Counted from the first letter of the stretch, positions 1 to 8,938 are shown. The stretch is 64,000 nt of DNA from KACC-23026 sp963829575 (GCA_963829575.1 CAWHJF010000016.1:372001-436000), one strand, 5' to 3'. A program made the numbers and translations. The notes: a model not told the origin generated them from the letters alone.

Positions 1-24
1 AAAAACAAAGGGGGCGTCCTCATC

Positions 25-507
25 ATGTCCCAACCCTATTCGTATCGCATGATTGATCCAGTCAAGGACCGCGAAACCGCCATACAAATTCGAAGAGACT
101 CGTTTGATGTAAGCTTTGATGATCCAGATGGTTTTGGAGACCCAAACGGTTATATCATATGGATTGAAATGAACAACCTGATGTATCCAGGCAGTTTTGT
201 CATGATGGAACACGATGACAACTTAGTTGGCCAAATTGAACTGGAACTGTTGCATTACATGGGCAAAAACATCGGCTATGTGGATTTGTTTTATTTACTC
301 CCAGACTATCGCGGAAAAGGTATCGGCGCTGACCAAATTCGCTATGCAGAAGCATTCTTTAAACGCTACCAAATGGATGAATACCATCTCAGAGTCTCCC
401 CAACAAATGATCGTGCGCTTCGTTTCTATCAGAAGCACGGGTTTGAGTTTATGATGGAAGAACAATTGAATCATAAAGTTTGGCGACTAAGAAAAAAGAT
501 TCACTAG
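25..507 (+). CDS. GNAT family N-acetyltransferase
   Basis: A 160-residue protein of usual GNAT length. The acetyl-CoA pyrophosphate-binding loop is visible as YRGKGIG at residues 95-101, followed by a helix, and the C-terminal part SPTNDRALRFYQKHGF is the typical motif B of the fold. The family transfers an acetyl group from acetyl-CoA to an amine; the substrate cannot be read from the sequence. A GGGGG Shine-Dalgarno tract lies about 10 bases before the ATG. It is the only gene at this edge of the window and ends in its own hairpin terminator, so it looks monocistronic in its visible part. Confidence 0.85.
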   Translation: MSQPYSYRMIDPVKDRETAIQIRRDSFDVSFDDPDGFGDPNGYIIWIEMNNLMYPGSFVMMEHDDNLVGQIELELLHYMGKNIGYVDLFYLLPDYRGKGIGADQIRYAEAFFKRYQMDEYHLRVSPTNDRALRFYQKHGFEFMMEEQLNHKVWRLRKKIH

Positions 508-537
508 AGCTTTCTTTGCTCAGTGAATCTTTTTTTT
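496..537 (+). terminator. Rho-independent terminator of the GNAT gene
   Basis: AAGATTCACT pairs with AGTGAATCTT and is followed by a run of T. The left arm overlaps the end of the GNAT gene including its stop codon. Confidence 0.85.
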
Positions 538-542
538 ATAAA

Positions 543-1088
543 TTAGATTAGATTATTCCGTTTTGATCCGTCTGGACTGGAAAACTGTTCCAAACTGTTT
601 AGGGTTTCGACCATTTTGGTCAATACACTAGGAAGTTCCATTATAAAAGATTCATCAATCGGAAAAGGCAACGTCAGTGTGATTTGATTGGTCAGATCCG
701 ATTCATGACCATATTCAAAAGACAAGTGCTGTTCAATCCGCGGCTTGAAGGCTTTCCAAATTTGGTTCAACCGGAAGCGGATTCCAGAACAGTCATGGTC
801 GACCTCTTTTATCTTGAGATAGAACTGAATCATGAGCTCACACGAAAACGGCCCATAGTCGTCCTCAAGAACTTCCCCTGCCCAGCCTTCTGCTTCATTA
901 GCTAAAATAAGCAGCCCTTCAATATTGCTTTTGGGCTTCTTCAAAGCGACAGTATAGGCACGAGAGAGTTTGGCCAGATCCACGAGATCGCTTCGATCCG
1001 ATATCTCAATGTCACCGGATAAATCAAGATCATAAACCGACCCTTCGAGCACAACTTTTAGATTTTCAAAAACGGTTGGATCAAACAT
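543..1088 (-). CDS. Conserved-looking hypothetical protein, 181 residues
   Basis: I do not recognise this family. The protein is acidic, soluble and without signal peptide or membrane segments. The open frame extends upstream to 1142, but a Shine-Dalgarno AGGTG (1095-1099) sits 6 bases before the ATG at 1088, giving a product that begins MFDPTVFENLK. This start is preferred. It lies convergent to the GNAT gene with only a few bases between the GNAT terminator and its stop codon, so that hairpin may serve both. No operon partner is visible. Confidence 0.6.
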   Translation of the reverse strand: MFDPTVFENLKVVLEGSVYDLDLSGDIEISDRSDLVDLAKLSRAYTVALKKPKSNIEGLLILANEAEGWAGEVLEDDYGPFSCELMIQFYLKIKEVDHDCSGIRFRLNQIWKAFKPRIEQHLSFEYGHESDLTNQITLTLPFPIDESFIMELPSVLTKMVETLNSLEQFSSPDGSKRNNLI

Positions 1089-1290
1089 ATCTGTCACCTC
1101 AAGGTATCCGCCTTTACGCCATTTCTGGACATACAAAAACAAGTATACCGTTCAATCCTATATTGAGCAATAGGCTCAATACCCGTCCGGTCAAGCTTTA
1201 AAAAAAGGGATGTTTGCGGGATGTGGTAAAACGATTCTTCGTGAGGTGGAATTCGAGAACTCGCATTATAAATAAAAGGGGCAAACTCAT

Positions 1291-1329
1291 TTAAAAAGAG
1301 GGAGCGGCTTCAAAGACCATTCCCTCTTT
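1291..1329 (-). terminator. Terminator downstream of sspL
   Basis: On the minus strand AAAGAGGGA pairs with TCCCTCTTT and is followed by TTTAA. It starts a few bases after the sspL stop codon. Confidence 0.75.
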
Positions 1330-1336
1330 GTTTGTG

Positions 1337-1474
1337 TTATATTTTAGTGTTTTTCTTTTTCGCACGATCCTCAAGTTCTGTGGTTGGACGCTGATTCGCC
1401 ACATCTTCTGACAAGCCTTGAGGATTCACACTGCTCGCTGTTTTACCACTGTGAGACCGAATCTCTTTTTTCAT
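1337..1474 (-). CDS. sspL: Small acid-soluble spore protein L (SspL-like)
   Basis: A 45-codon gene. The product begins MKKEIRSHSGKTASSVNPQG and ends TELEDRAKKKNTKI. The VNPQG element and the C-terminal TELExRAKKxNTK block match what I recall of Bacillus SspL, a minor small acid-soluble protein made in the forespore and retained in the dormant spore; its detailed role is not established. A perfect GGAGGTGG ribosome binding site (1481-1488) lies 6 bases before the ATG, and a terminator follows directly, so it is a monocistronic unit. I could not find a convincing sigma-G promoter. Confidence 0.8.
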   Translation of the reverse strand: MKKEIRSHSGKTASSVNPQGLSEDVANQRPTTELEDRAKKKNTKI

Positions 1475-1677
1475 ATTGAGCCACCTCCTAGACAGTAGTG
1501 TACCCCAACCTTAAACTTGGTATGAAGCGTAGAACATCTCTTCAGAGTTAATAAAGCAAATCGTCATTCAGGAGGGGGGGGGAACTTTCCGTTAAGGTGG
1601 GTCCAAACATTCAAGAGCGCACTTTAATTGAATTTTTATGTAGAAATTATTAGTATTAATAATGAGGAGATGAGAGT

Positions 1678-1863
1678 ATGGAAAAAGAAAAACCAATTGG
1701 AATTTCAGATTCTGAGCTTGAAATGATTCTCTACAATTATGTTTTAAACCAAGGTGGCACATTGGATGTCAACCGATTGCGCTTAGGTCTGCAAGAACTC
1801 ATTAGGAAAAATAATGAGGCTTTATTCGATGAGATCAAGGCCTTAATCCAAGAAAATAAGTAG
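1678..1863 (+). CDS. Small hypothetical protein, 61 residues
   Basis: An unrecognised small acidic protein, largely helical in appearance, without membrane segments or cysteines. A GAGGAG Shine-Dalgarno is placed 8 bases before the ATG and a hairpin follows the stop codon, so it has the marks of a genuine gene. About 100 bases upstream there is an unusual uninterrupted run of nine G (around 1573-1581). Function unknown. Confidence 0.55.
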   Translation: MEKEKPIGISDSELEMILYNYVLNQGGTLDVNRLRLGLQELIRKNNEALFDEIKALIQENK

Positions 1864-1876
1864 GCTTAAACGATCG

Positions 1877-1935
1877 AAAGGGCTGACCCTCTTGCTTCCA
1901 CGCCGGAGCGTAGGGACACAAAATGGTCAGCCCTT
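1877..1935. terminator. Bidirectional hairpin between convergent genes
   Basis: AAGGGCTGACC (1878-1888) pairs with GGTCAGCCCTT (1925-1935) across a 36-base loop that can itself fold. It lies between the 61-residue gene and the convergent ydjO-like gene. U-tails are weak, so termination strength is uncertain. Confidence 0.5.
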
Positions 1936-1944
1936 CCCTAACAC

Positions 1945-2127
1945 TTAATCTAATACAGGTAAAGAACGTGTCTCTTTTACCATTTCAGACTGGCACAAGG
2001 GGCACTTGGGTTCAGCATTAAATGAATAGGCATCTCGCATAAAGCCTGTGCAATCCTCATTTGTACAAGCCCAAATCGAGGTTTCTACTTCAGGAACCGG
2101 CTCCCGGCGGTTTTTATTAAACGCCAT
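1945..2127 (-). CDS. ydjO: Cold-inducible YdjO-type zinc-ribbon protein
   Basis: A 60-residue protein that starts MAFNKNRREPVPEVETSIWA. Two CxxC-like pairs (CTNEDC and CPLC) frame a small zinc ribbon, and the sequence closely follows the Bacillus YdjO family as I remember it, including VPEVETSIWAC and the end ETRSLP. The family was named for cold induction in B. subtilis; biochemical function is unknown. The frame runs on to 2166, but AAAGGGGG before the ATG at 2127 decides this start. Confidence 0.8.
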   Translation of the reverse strand: MAFNKNRREPVPEVETSIWACTNEDCTGFMRDAYSFNAEPKCPLCQSEMVKETRSLPVLD

Positions 2128-2309
2128 GATGTTTAATCCCCCTTTAGAAACAATTATAAATTCCATTATACCGCACTTTTAAAAAAAACCAAAATGCTTG
2201 ATTAGAGCACACCCAAACTGCTATAAAGATGTGACACTTAGAACCGATCATGGTAAAGTTAAAAGGACATCATACTAATTAATGAACTCGAGGAGGACTG
2301 GCTTAGACC

Positions 2310-2864
2310 ATGGGAAAATTAAATGAAATCCTAGAATTCAATGAGAAGTTTGTAGAAAATAAAGACTATGAACCATATGTCACATCCAAACTTCCAAACA
2401 AAAAAATTGCGATTCTAACCTGTATGGACACGCGCTTAATTGAGCTCCTTCCAAAAGCTCTGAATTTAAAAAATGGTGATGCCAAGATTGTGAAAAACGC
2501 AGGCGCTGTTGTCAGCCACCCATTTGGAAGTATTATGCGAAGCTTGATTGTTGCCGTCTATGAGCTTCAATCTGAAGAAATCTTTGTCATCGGCCACCAT
2601 GGCTGCGGAATGGGGAGCTTAGATTCTAATGTGACCAAGCAGAAAATGGTGGAACGCGGCATTTCTAAGGAAACTTTAAATACATTAGATTATGCTGGTA
2701 TCGATTTGGACAAGTGGTTAGATCGCATTGAATCCATTCCAGCAAGTGTACACGATAGTGTGAGTGTCATCCGAAATCACCCACTAATTCCACAAGATGT
2801 CAACATTCACGGCTTGGTCATCGACCCTGAAACAGGCAAACTAGACCATGTTGTGAGTGTCTAA
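2310..2864 (+). CDS. ytiB: Beta-class carbonic anhydrase (YtiB type)
   Basis: 184 residues, the length of short beta-carbonic anhydrases. It interconverts CO2 and bicarbonate in the cytoplasm with an active-site zinc. The zinc ligands are visible: Cys38 in CMDTR, with the partner Asp40-Arg42 dyad, then His96 and Cys99 in HHGCG. GAGGAGG lies upstream of the ATG. A strong terminator follows, so it appears to be transcribed alone. The family assignment is firm; the gene symbol follows the B. subtilis relative. Confidence 0.9.
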   Translation: MGKLNEILEFNEKFVENKDYEPYVTSKLPNKKIAILTCMDTRLIELLPKALNLKNGDAKIVKNAGAVVSHPFGSIMRSLIVAVYELQSEEIFVIGHHGCGMGSLDSNVTKQKMVERGISKETLNTLDYAGIDLDKWLDRIESIPASVHDSVSVIRNHPLIPQDVNIHGLVIDPETGKLDHVVSV

Positions 2865-2873
2865 CCTATTTGC

Positions 2874-2915
2874 GGCTTCGTAACAAACTCATAGAGTTGG
2901 TTACGAAGCCTTTTT
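2874..2915 (+). terminator. Rho-independent terminator of the carbonic anhydrase gene
   Basis: GGCTTCGTAAC (2874-2884) pairs perfectly with GTTACGAAGCC (2900-2910), followed by TTTTT. Confidence 0.9.
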
Positions 2916-3359
2916 GTGTGTGCAAGGGGCCTGGGCCCACCCTTGCACACGGTCATGCTTTTTCTTGAGCTTTTGTGTGCGCAAGACTTCCTAGCGCACA
3001 TAGCTCGCTTAATTTTTCTCTTTTCTGTGTGCGCGACACTTCCTTTCCGCACACAACTTGCTTAATGTTCCTCTTCTGTGTGCGCGACACTCCCCTTGTG
3101 CACACACCTCGCTTTATTTTTCCTCTTTTGTGTGCGCAACACTCCCCTTCCGCACACACCTCGCTCACTTTTTGCCCTTCTGTGTGCGTGAGACTTCTCT
3201 TGCGCACACAACTCGCTTATTTTTTGCCCTTTTGTGTGCGTGAGACTTCCCTTGCGCACACACCTCACTCATTTTTTGCCCTTTTGTGTGCGGTTGACTT
3301 CTCTTGCGCACACAACTCGCTTAACTTTCCCTCTTTTGTCTACGCAAGTCTTCATTCAT
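2916..3359 (+). repeat. Tandem array of 52-bp hairpin repeats
   Basis: Units start with TGTGTGCG at 2974, 3026, 3077, 3129, 3181, 3233 and 3285, with a decayed eighth at 3337. Spacing is 52 bp, once 51. Each unit holds an inverted pair TGTGTGCG/CGCACACA around a 13-14 base loop, then CTCGCT and a T-rich stretch ending GCCCTTT, so each resembles a terminator on the plus strand. A related longer palindrome (GTGTGCAAGGG with CCCTTGCACAC) stands just before the array at 2918-2950. Because 52 is not a multiple of three, the short open frames across it are not coding. Confidence 0.9.
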
Positions 3360-4292
3360 TCAATTTCTGTTCTCATAAACGTAATACGAATATTTACCAT
3401 TCTTAAATAATGTTAGATTCCTCGACAACACATACTGCAATTGCCTTCTGGAAAGATCCAGTTTACACCAATCCCGCAGCGCGTTTACTGTGATCCGGCG
3501 TTCCGGGAACAGGAGCTGCAATTCGTCCACCATCCTCATAATGGCCTGCTGGATCGATTCAACATGCCTGCATGTTCGACAAACAAGATTGGGCTCGCTG
3601 ATCTCCAACGAAAAGGCCTTACACGATTCACAATATACGCCTTTTTTCAATGTGTCATACTCAAAATTGGGTACACGGGCAAAAGGATTCGTCGTTTGAT
3701 GCAAATTGACCAATTTGGAAGCCCATTCATATTGTTCAGGGCCAACTAGGGTTGAGGCCATCTCCAATTTTTGTAGAAACGGCTCAAATTGTGTGGGTAA
3801 AATAAGTTTTGCGGTATGCCTTGGGGCTTGAAAAAGGGTGAAGTTGGGGTTCATAAAAATGAGGTAAGATTCAATGGGGAGCGTGAGACCTATAGACTTC
3901 AACAACTTGCGTAATAAACTTTCCGTTCGTTCCAATTGAACCATTGGGTTTTTCAATTCATAACCCGTTGACATATAAAAATTACCATTCTCAAAGTAAT
4001 GCTCCCCTTCAAAATTTTTGATTTCAGCTAAAATCAACTTTCGTTGAGCGAGTAAAATCGAATCGGCCTGCGCATAGGATTGATTCACTTCAAATAGTAA
4101 ATCCTCAATAATCCCATACTTTTCTTCTGGTAGTTGATCAACCCGACCATCAAACTGCAATTCGCCTTCAAAGCCTTTTTCATCATATAAAAATTGCCTG
4201 AGCTCCTTTTCTGACCAACTGCTCCTAAGATGAAGGACTCGTTTCTTTTTCAGTTCTTCTGAAACCTCTCGTTTTTTATACTTCATCGGCAT
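3360..4292 (-). CDS. NERD (nuclease-related) domain protein
   Basis: 310 residues. The N-terminal half carries the NERD pattern: a charged SWSEKELRQFL segment, a DSILLAQRKLILAEIKNF core with the lysine characteristic of PD-(D/E)xK-like folds, and the GNPMVQLERTE-like stretch (here KNPMVQLERTESLLR). The C-terminal third has a putative zinc finger, CESC followed by CRTC. NERD proteins are suspected DNA-processing nucleases, but biochemical proof is scarce. No signal peptide. The stop codon abuts the 52-bp repeat array, so that array occupies its 3' flank. Confidence 0.75.
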   Translation of the reverse strand: MPMKYKKREVSEELKKKRVLHLRSSWSEKELRQFLYDEKGFEGELQFDGRVDQLPEEKYGIIEDLLFEVNQSYAQADSILLAQRKLILAEIKNFEGEHYFENGNFYMSTGYELKNPMVQLERTESLLRKLLKSIGLTLPIESYLIFMNPNFTLFQAPRHTAKLILPTQFEPFLQKLEMASTLVGPEQYEWASKLVNLHQTTNPFARVPNFEYDTLKKGVYCESCKAFSLEISEPNLVCRTCRHVESIQQAIMRMVDELQLLFPERRITVNALRDWCKLDLSRRQLQYVLSRNLTLFKNGKYSYYVYENRN

Positions 4293-4386
4293 TCTCCTTC
4301 CATGACTCTTGGATTTAGTGTGACTAACACCAGTTCAATCCATTTTATTTTAATATATAGAAAATTACAACACTCGCATATCCTCA

Positions 4387-4426
4387 ATAAAAAAAGCTTG
4401 TACCCCACGATCATTGGTACAAGCTT
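4387..4426 (-). terminator. Terminator of ypcP
   Basis: On the minus strand AAGCTTGTACC pairs with GGTACAAGCTT, followed by a run of T. It lies about 75 bases past the ypcP stop codon. Confidence 0.85.
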
Positions 4427-4499
4427 CTGTAGAAATCGGAATAAGCAGTGAAAACGCTCGCTCCAACCGCGACCGACTTAAATTTTTTCATTGCATCCC

Positions 4500-5381
4500 T
4501 TATGACACCTGAACCAATTTTCCCAAGTGGTCACAATCAATCGCCTTCAGTTTTTCTAGAACCTCTACGGGATCCATTGACCATTCCGCGTCACCAAGGG
4601 AACAGGTCACAGGGGCTTCCCTGTGAATTTCAGCCAGTTGGCGCGATAAATGGAGCATTTCAAGATCGGTCTCAATTTTAGAACGAATTCCCTTAGACAA
4701 CGCAGCGAGATTGTCCAAAATCCCATCAATCGAACCATGCTCTTGCAAGAGTTTCAATGCGGTTTTTTCGCCAATCCCCTTAACACCTGGGTAATTGTCG
4801 GACGGGTCTCCCATTAGCCCTTTTAAATCAATCATTTGCAAAGGCTGGATGCCTTTTTCTTCATAGAAAGACTCCGGTGTATAGACCGCATAATTGCCAT
4901 GCCCTTTTTTCATGATCGCAACCGTTACCCGATCGTCGACAAGCTGTAAAATATCTTGATCACCCGTCAAAATAAGGACATCTGCATCCGTCTCATCAGG
5001 CAAGGTGCGAGACAGCGTGCCAATGCAATCATCCGCCTCAAAACCAGTCACACCCACATTCGGAACTCCAAGTGCGGTCACCACTTCTTTGATCAAATCA
5101 AATTGTGGAATTAATTCCACCGGTGGTTCATCCCGGTTGCCCTTATACTGATCATACATTTCAGTTCGAAACGTTTTGCTCCCCATATCCCAACAACAAA
5201 TCACATGGGTTGGGTGAAAGGTTTGAAAGGCATTTATAAAATAACGGAGAAAACCGAAAATACCATTCGTCGGCACTCCTTTTTTATTAGGCATAAATTG
5301 GCCTCTATATGACGTCGCGAAAAAGCCTCTAAATAAAAGCGCCATTCCGTCAACTAACATGATCGTTTTCTTTTCAGACAA
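4500..5381 (-). CDS. ypcP: 5'-3' exonuclease, DNA polymerase I-like nuclease domain
   Basis: 293 residues, the size of stand-alone 5' nuclease proteins such as B. subtilis YpcP. These remove RNA primers and 5' flaps in the cytoplasm. Metal-binding acids are all present: Asp11, Asp65 (CCWD), the EADD cluster at 115-118, Asp141/Asp143 (TGDQD) and Asp192/Asp195 (GDPSD). A helix-hairpin-helix DNA-binding loop GVKGIGEKTA follows at 199-208. It has its own terminator and no obvious operon partner. Confidence 0.9.
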   Translation of the reverse strand: MSEKKTIMLVDGMALLFRGFFATSYRGQFMPNKKGVPTNGIFGFLRYFINAFQTFHPTHVICCWDMGSKTFRTEMYDQYKGNRDEPPVELIPQFDLIKEVVTALGVPNVGVTGFEADDCIGTLSRTLPDETDADVLILTGDQDILQLVDDRVTVAIMKKGHGNYAVYTPESFYEEKGIQPLQMIDLKGLMGDPSDNYPGVKGIGEKTALKLLQEHGSIDGILDNLAALSKGIRSKIETDLEMLHLSRQLAEIHREAPVTCSLGDAEWSMDPVEVLEKLKAIDCDHLGKLVQVS

Positions 5382-5525
5382 TTGAATAGCCTCCCTGTCA
5401 ATCTTCCATTTTCTCTAGATCCTTATCTATTATATCATGGAGGGAATACGCACGTCAGGGTGGATTTATAGCTGAAAAAAACAAGTGTCAAAACGCCCCG
5501 TCCAACCCACCCTCAACCCCAAACC

Positions 5526-5566
5526 AAAAAAAGAAGACTAAAAGCCCAAACGGACTTAGTCTTCTT
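5526..5566 (-). terminator. Terminator overlapping the glpD stop codon
   Basis: On the minus strand AAGAAGACTAA pairs with TTAGTCTTCTT, followed by TTTTTGG. The 5' arm contains the last codons and stop of glpD. Confidence 0.8.
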
Positions 5567-7235
5567 CAATAGGGACATGCGTTTCTTCTAGTTCTCGTTC
5601 GAGCCGTTCGATATGCTCACTTCGCTCTTGATCACTCCAGTTTAAGAGTGATGCCATGAAATCGACAACCGGAAGCTTCCATTCTTCTGCCCATTTTATA
5701 TTAAACAAACTGCTTCCCGTACGTCTTGTGAAAAAGTCGACCGGCGTGACCGCCATTTCTTCTTCAATTCCATACATCACCATTGCGTAAAGTTGGATCG
5801 GCAGACCATGTTTTTTCGCTTCTTCTTCACCGGATTGAATATAACGAAACACTTTCGTGACATTCGATCCATATCGTTCCACAAGCCATTGAGCGACATC
5901 CCGCTCAAGACCTAGTTCTTCCCCTCTTTTGACTTGCTCCTTAATAAATTGAGAAAAGCCATTGGAACCGCCAACCTCGCCACCTGATAACCGAATCCGG
6001 TCAGTGGAACACCCCGGAATCTTCCGTCCTTCTTCCTCAGTTAACTGACTGCCCACAAGGTCTAACACACGTTCCGCCATTTTTCGATACCCGGTTAATT
6101 TCCCTCCGGCAATCGTGATCAAGCCAGAGTCCGACAAAAAGATTTCATCTTTCCGAGAAATTTCCGATGGGGATTTTCCTTCTTCATGGATCAAAGGTCG
6201 AACACCCGCCCAACTGGATTCCACATCTTCCGGTTTAAGTTGGACATCTGGGAACATGCCGTTGATCGCTTCAAGCAGATAGTCCCGATCCGCTTTGGTC
6301 ATTCGTGGTTTGATCGGATTTTTAGTGTAAGTTGTATCCGTTGTCCCAATATAGACTTTGCCTTCACGCGGAATTGCAAAAATCATCCGTTTGTCACCAT
6401 TTGTCGTGTCAAAATAGATCGCTTGCTTCATTGGGAAACGTTCACCGTCAATAACAATATGAATCCCTTTTGTCAGGTGCAAGTATTTCCCCTTTTTAGA
6501 GCCATCAATTTCACGAATCGTATCGACCCATGGGCCTGCAGCGTTGACAATTTTTTTCGCATAAAGCTCATATTGGTCCCCAGAAATCTGGTCCACAACT
6601 TGAACACCCACAAGTTTTTTAGAATTATCGTAGATCAGGTCTTCCACTTTCGCATAGTTCACTGCGTGTGCCCCACGTTCTACTGCCGCTTTCATGGTTT
6701 CCATTGTTAAACGTGCATCGTCGGTTCGGTATTCCACATAGTAGCCGCCGCCTTTTAACCCTTCTTTCTTTAACAGTGGCTCTTTTTGTAAGGTTTTTTC
6801 GCGACTCAGCATACTTCTCCGCTCATGGCGACGTACCTTTGCAAGAAAATCATAGACTCTAAGACCAATGGACGTTGTAAAAGGTCCAAACGTCCCGCCT
6901 TTATACATCGGTAACAGCATCCATTCCGGACTCGTCACATGCGGTGCATTTTCAAAGACAATCGCCCGTTCCTTTCCCACTTCCGCGACCAACTTCACTT
7001 CGAATTGTTTGAGATAGCGAAGTCCACCGTGCACGAGCTTAGTTGAGCGACTGGACGTTCCGGCAGCAAAATCTTGCATCTCGACAAGTCCAACATCTAA
7101 CCCACGAACTTTTGCATCTAAGGCAATGCCAGCCCCTGTGATGCCTCCGCCAATCACAAGCACATCTAAAGTCTTACCTGCCATATCTTTTAAAATCTGA
7201 TCTCTGTCCAAACTTGAAAATGTCATCTCTCTCAC
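5556..7235 (-). CDS. glpD: Aerobic glycerol-3-phosphate dehydrogenase
   Basis: 559 residues, the usual GlpD length. It oxidises glycerol-3-phosphate to dihydroxyacetone phosphate at the membrane and passes electrons to menaquinone. The FAD-binding Rossmann motif VIGGGITGAG lies at residues 28-36, followed by GTSSRSTKLVHGGLRYL, a signature of the family. The gene lies downstream of glpK on the same strand but has its own promoter (7403-7431) and a leader hairpin (7309-7366), so its expression is likely controlled by GlpP antitermination as in B. subtilis. Further ATG choice is not in doubt: GAGGTGAGAG precedes the start. Confidence 0.95.
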   Translation of the reverse strand: MREMTFSSLDRDQILKDMAGKTLDVLVIGGGITGAGIALDAKVRGLDVGLVEMQDFAAGTSSRSTKLVHGGLRYLKQFEVKLVAEVGKERAIVFENAPHVTSPEWMLLPMYKGGTFGPFTTSIGLRVYDFLAKVRRHERRSMLSREKTLQKEPLLKKEGLKGGGYYVEYRTDDARLTMETMKAAVERGAHAVNYAKVEDLIYDNSKKLVGVQVVDQISGDQYELYAKKIVNAAGPWVDTIREIDGSKKGKYLHLTKGIHIVIDGERFPMKQAIYFDTTNGDKRMIFAIPREGKVYIGTTDTTYTKNPIKPRMTKADRDYLLEAINGMFPDVQLKPEDVESSWAGVRPLIHEEGKSPSEISRKDEIFLSDSGLITIAGGKLTGYRKMAERVLDLVGSQLTEEEGRKIPGCSTDRIRLSGGEVGGSNGFSQFIKEQVKRGEELGLERDVAQWLVERYGSNVTKVFRYIQSGEEEAKKHGLPIQLYAMVMYGIEEEMAVTPVDFFTRRTGSSLFNIKWAEEWKLPVVDFMASLLNWSDQERSEHIERLERELEETHVPIEED

Positions 7236-7308
7236 CTCGAATTAGTGTCAGATCCCTTTGAGTCTTATTAAATATGGTAATCAATCTATAGTCTTTTAAT
7301 GAGGTTCA

Positions 7309-7366
7309 AAAAAAGAGACCACGAAAATACCTAGGTTGATCACATGACTAGGATTTTCGTGGTCTC
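7309..7366 (-). promoter_or_regulatory. glpD leader terminator, probable GlpP-controlled attenuator
   Basis: On the minus strand GAGACCACGAAAAT pairs with ATTTTCGTGGTCTC, with a nested CCTAG/CTAGG, followed by TTTTTTT. It sits between the glpD promoter and the glpD start. GlpP of B. subtilis prevents termination at such leader hairpins when glycerol-3-phosphate is present; that this one is a GlpP target is inferred from position and the linked glpP gene. Confidence 0.75.
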
Positions 7367-7402
7367 TCATACTTCCTTGACCGTTATTATTAACTTACTC
7401 TT

Positions 7403-7431
7403 ATTGTATGACACTACAACGAATTTGTAAA
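7403..7431 (-). promoter_or_regulatory. glpD: glpD promoter
   Basis: -35 TTTACA (7426-7431), 17-base spacer, -10 TACAAT (7403-7408). It lies immediately after the glpK stop codon. Confidence 0.75.
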
Positions 7432-7444
7432 CGAAAGAATTGGC

Positions 7445-8938
7445 TTATTTAAATGCCATTGTAGCGTGCACCGCTTTTTTCCAGCCGTCATACAAGGAAT
7501 CTCGTATTTCGCTGTCCATTTTCACATCAAAGGATTGGTCGACTTTCCAGTTGGTTGAGATCTCATCACGACTTTCCCAGAATCCAACCGCAAGACCAGC
7601 AAGATAGGCCGCTCCAAGTGCTGTCGTTTCACTGACAATAGGGCGTTCAACGGGGACATCCAAAAGGTCACTTTGGAATTGCATTAAGAAATTGTTGAGA
7701 GACGCGCCTCCATCAACACGCAAGGCTTTAAGTTTAATGCCAGAATCCGCTTCCATCGCATCCAAGACGTCTTTTGTTTGGTAAGCGAGCGACTCAAGCG
7801 TTGCACGTATAAAGTGAGCATCGGTTGATCCACGTGTCAAACCAAATACGGCACCCCGCACATCACTGTCCCAATAAGGTGTCCCTAACCCAACAAACGC
7901 CGGCACGACATAAACGCCGTCTGTGGACTCAACCTGCGCGGCATACGTTTCACTTTCAGGCGCATCTTTAATGAGCTTCATGCCGTCACGAAGCCATTGA
8001 ATCGCCGATCCAGCAACAAAGATACTGCCTTCTAATGCATATTCGACCTTTCCGTTTAACCCGCACGCTAATGTTGTAAGAAGACCATTTTGCGATTTGA
8101 CCGCTTTTTCCCCCGTATTCATAAGCATAAAACAACCCGTTCCATAGGTGTTCTTGGCCATACCTTCTTCAAAACACGCTTGACCGAATAAGGCTGCTTG
8201 TTGATCCCCTGCCACTCCAGCAATCGGTACCACTTCACCAAAAAAGTGATAATCAACAGTATAAGCATAGACCTCAGACGAAGGTTTCACTTCAGGGAGC
8301 ATTGATTTTGGCACCGTTAAAATTTCAAGTAGGTCGTCATCCCATTTTAAATCATAAATGTTATACATAAGGGTTCGCGACGCATTCGAGTAATCGGTGA
8401 CATGTGCTTTTCCACCCGATAATTTCCAGATGAGCCATGTGTCAACGGTTCCAAATAATAGATCTCCGTTTTCAGCTTTCTCGCGTGCGCCTTCTACATT
8501 GTCTAAAATCCATTTGACTTTTGTTCCTGAGAAGTAGGCATCAATTAAAAGTCCCGTTCTATCACGAAAAAGATCGTTATGTCCTGCTGCTTTTAATGCT
8601 TCACAGATTGAAGCCGTTTGACGGGATTGCCATACAAGAGCATGATAAACAGGTTTTCCTGTGTGCTTATCCCACACAATTGCCGTTTCGCGTTGGTTTG
8701 TAATCCCAATTCCCGCCACCTCATTTGCATCGATCCCAGAGGTAGACAGAACTTCTGCAATGACTGCTAAAATGGACGACCAGATCTCATTCGCATCGTG
8801 TTCTACCCAACCTGGCTTCGGAAAATACTGTGTGAATTCTCTTTGAACACTTTTAACAATTTCTGCTTTTTTATTAAAAAGAATGGCTCTTGAGCTTGTA
8901 GTACCTTGGTCTAATGCTAAGATATATTTTTTCTCCAT
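7445..8938 (-). CDS. glpK: Glycerol kinase
   Basis: 497 residues, full length for the FGGY family. It phosphorylates glycerol to glycerol-3-phosphate with ATP in the cytoplasm. The ATP-binding loop LDQGTTSSRA lies at residues 9-18, and GAAYLAGLAVGFW near the C terminus is the usual FGGY signature. No glpF glycerol facilitator gene is adjacent, unlike the B. subtilis glpFK operon. It has a promoter with an overlapping cre site (9120-9148) and an untranslated leader with a terminator hairpin (9026-9080), and it is followed by the separate glpD unit. Confidence 0.95.
   Translation of the reverse strand: MEKKYILALDQGTTSSRAILFNKKAEIVKSVQREFTQYFPKPGWVEHDANEIWSSILAVIAEVLSTSGIDANEVAGIGITNQRETAIVWDKHTGKPVYHALVWQSRQTASICEALKAAGHNDLFRDRTGLLIDAYFSGTKVKWILDNVEGAREKAENGDLLFGTVDTWLIWKLSGGKAHVTDYSNASRTLMYNIYDLKWDDDLLEILTVPKSMLPEVKPSSEVYAYTVDYHFFGEVVPIAGVAGDQQAALFGQACFEEGMAKNTYGTGCFMLMNTGEKAVKSQNGLLTTLACGLNGKVEYALEGSIFVAGSAIQWLRDGMKLIKDAPESETYAAQVESTDGVYVVPAFVGLGTPYWDSDVRGAVFGLTRGSTDAHFIRATLESLAYQTKDVLDAMEADSGIKLKALRVDGGASLNNFLMQFQSDLLDVPVERPIVSETTALGAAYLAGLAVGFWESRDEISTNWKVDQSFDVKMDSEIRDSLYDGWKKAVHATMAFK

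Noticed and set aside
1475..1560. Sigma-G promoter for sspL using CATACCA as -10
   Set aside because: The only TGAAGA-like -35 is 14 bases away, too close for sigma-G spacing.
2916..3406. Overlapping open frames with repeated THTK/AHT peptides, and the idea of a CRISPR array
   Set aside because: The 52-bp period breaks any reading frame, the units have no unique spacers, and no cas genes are near.
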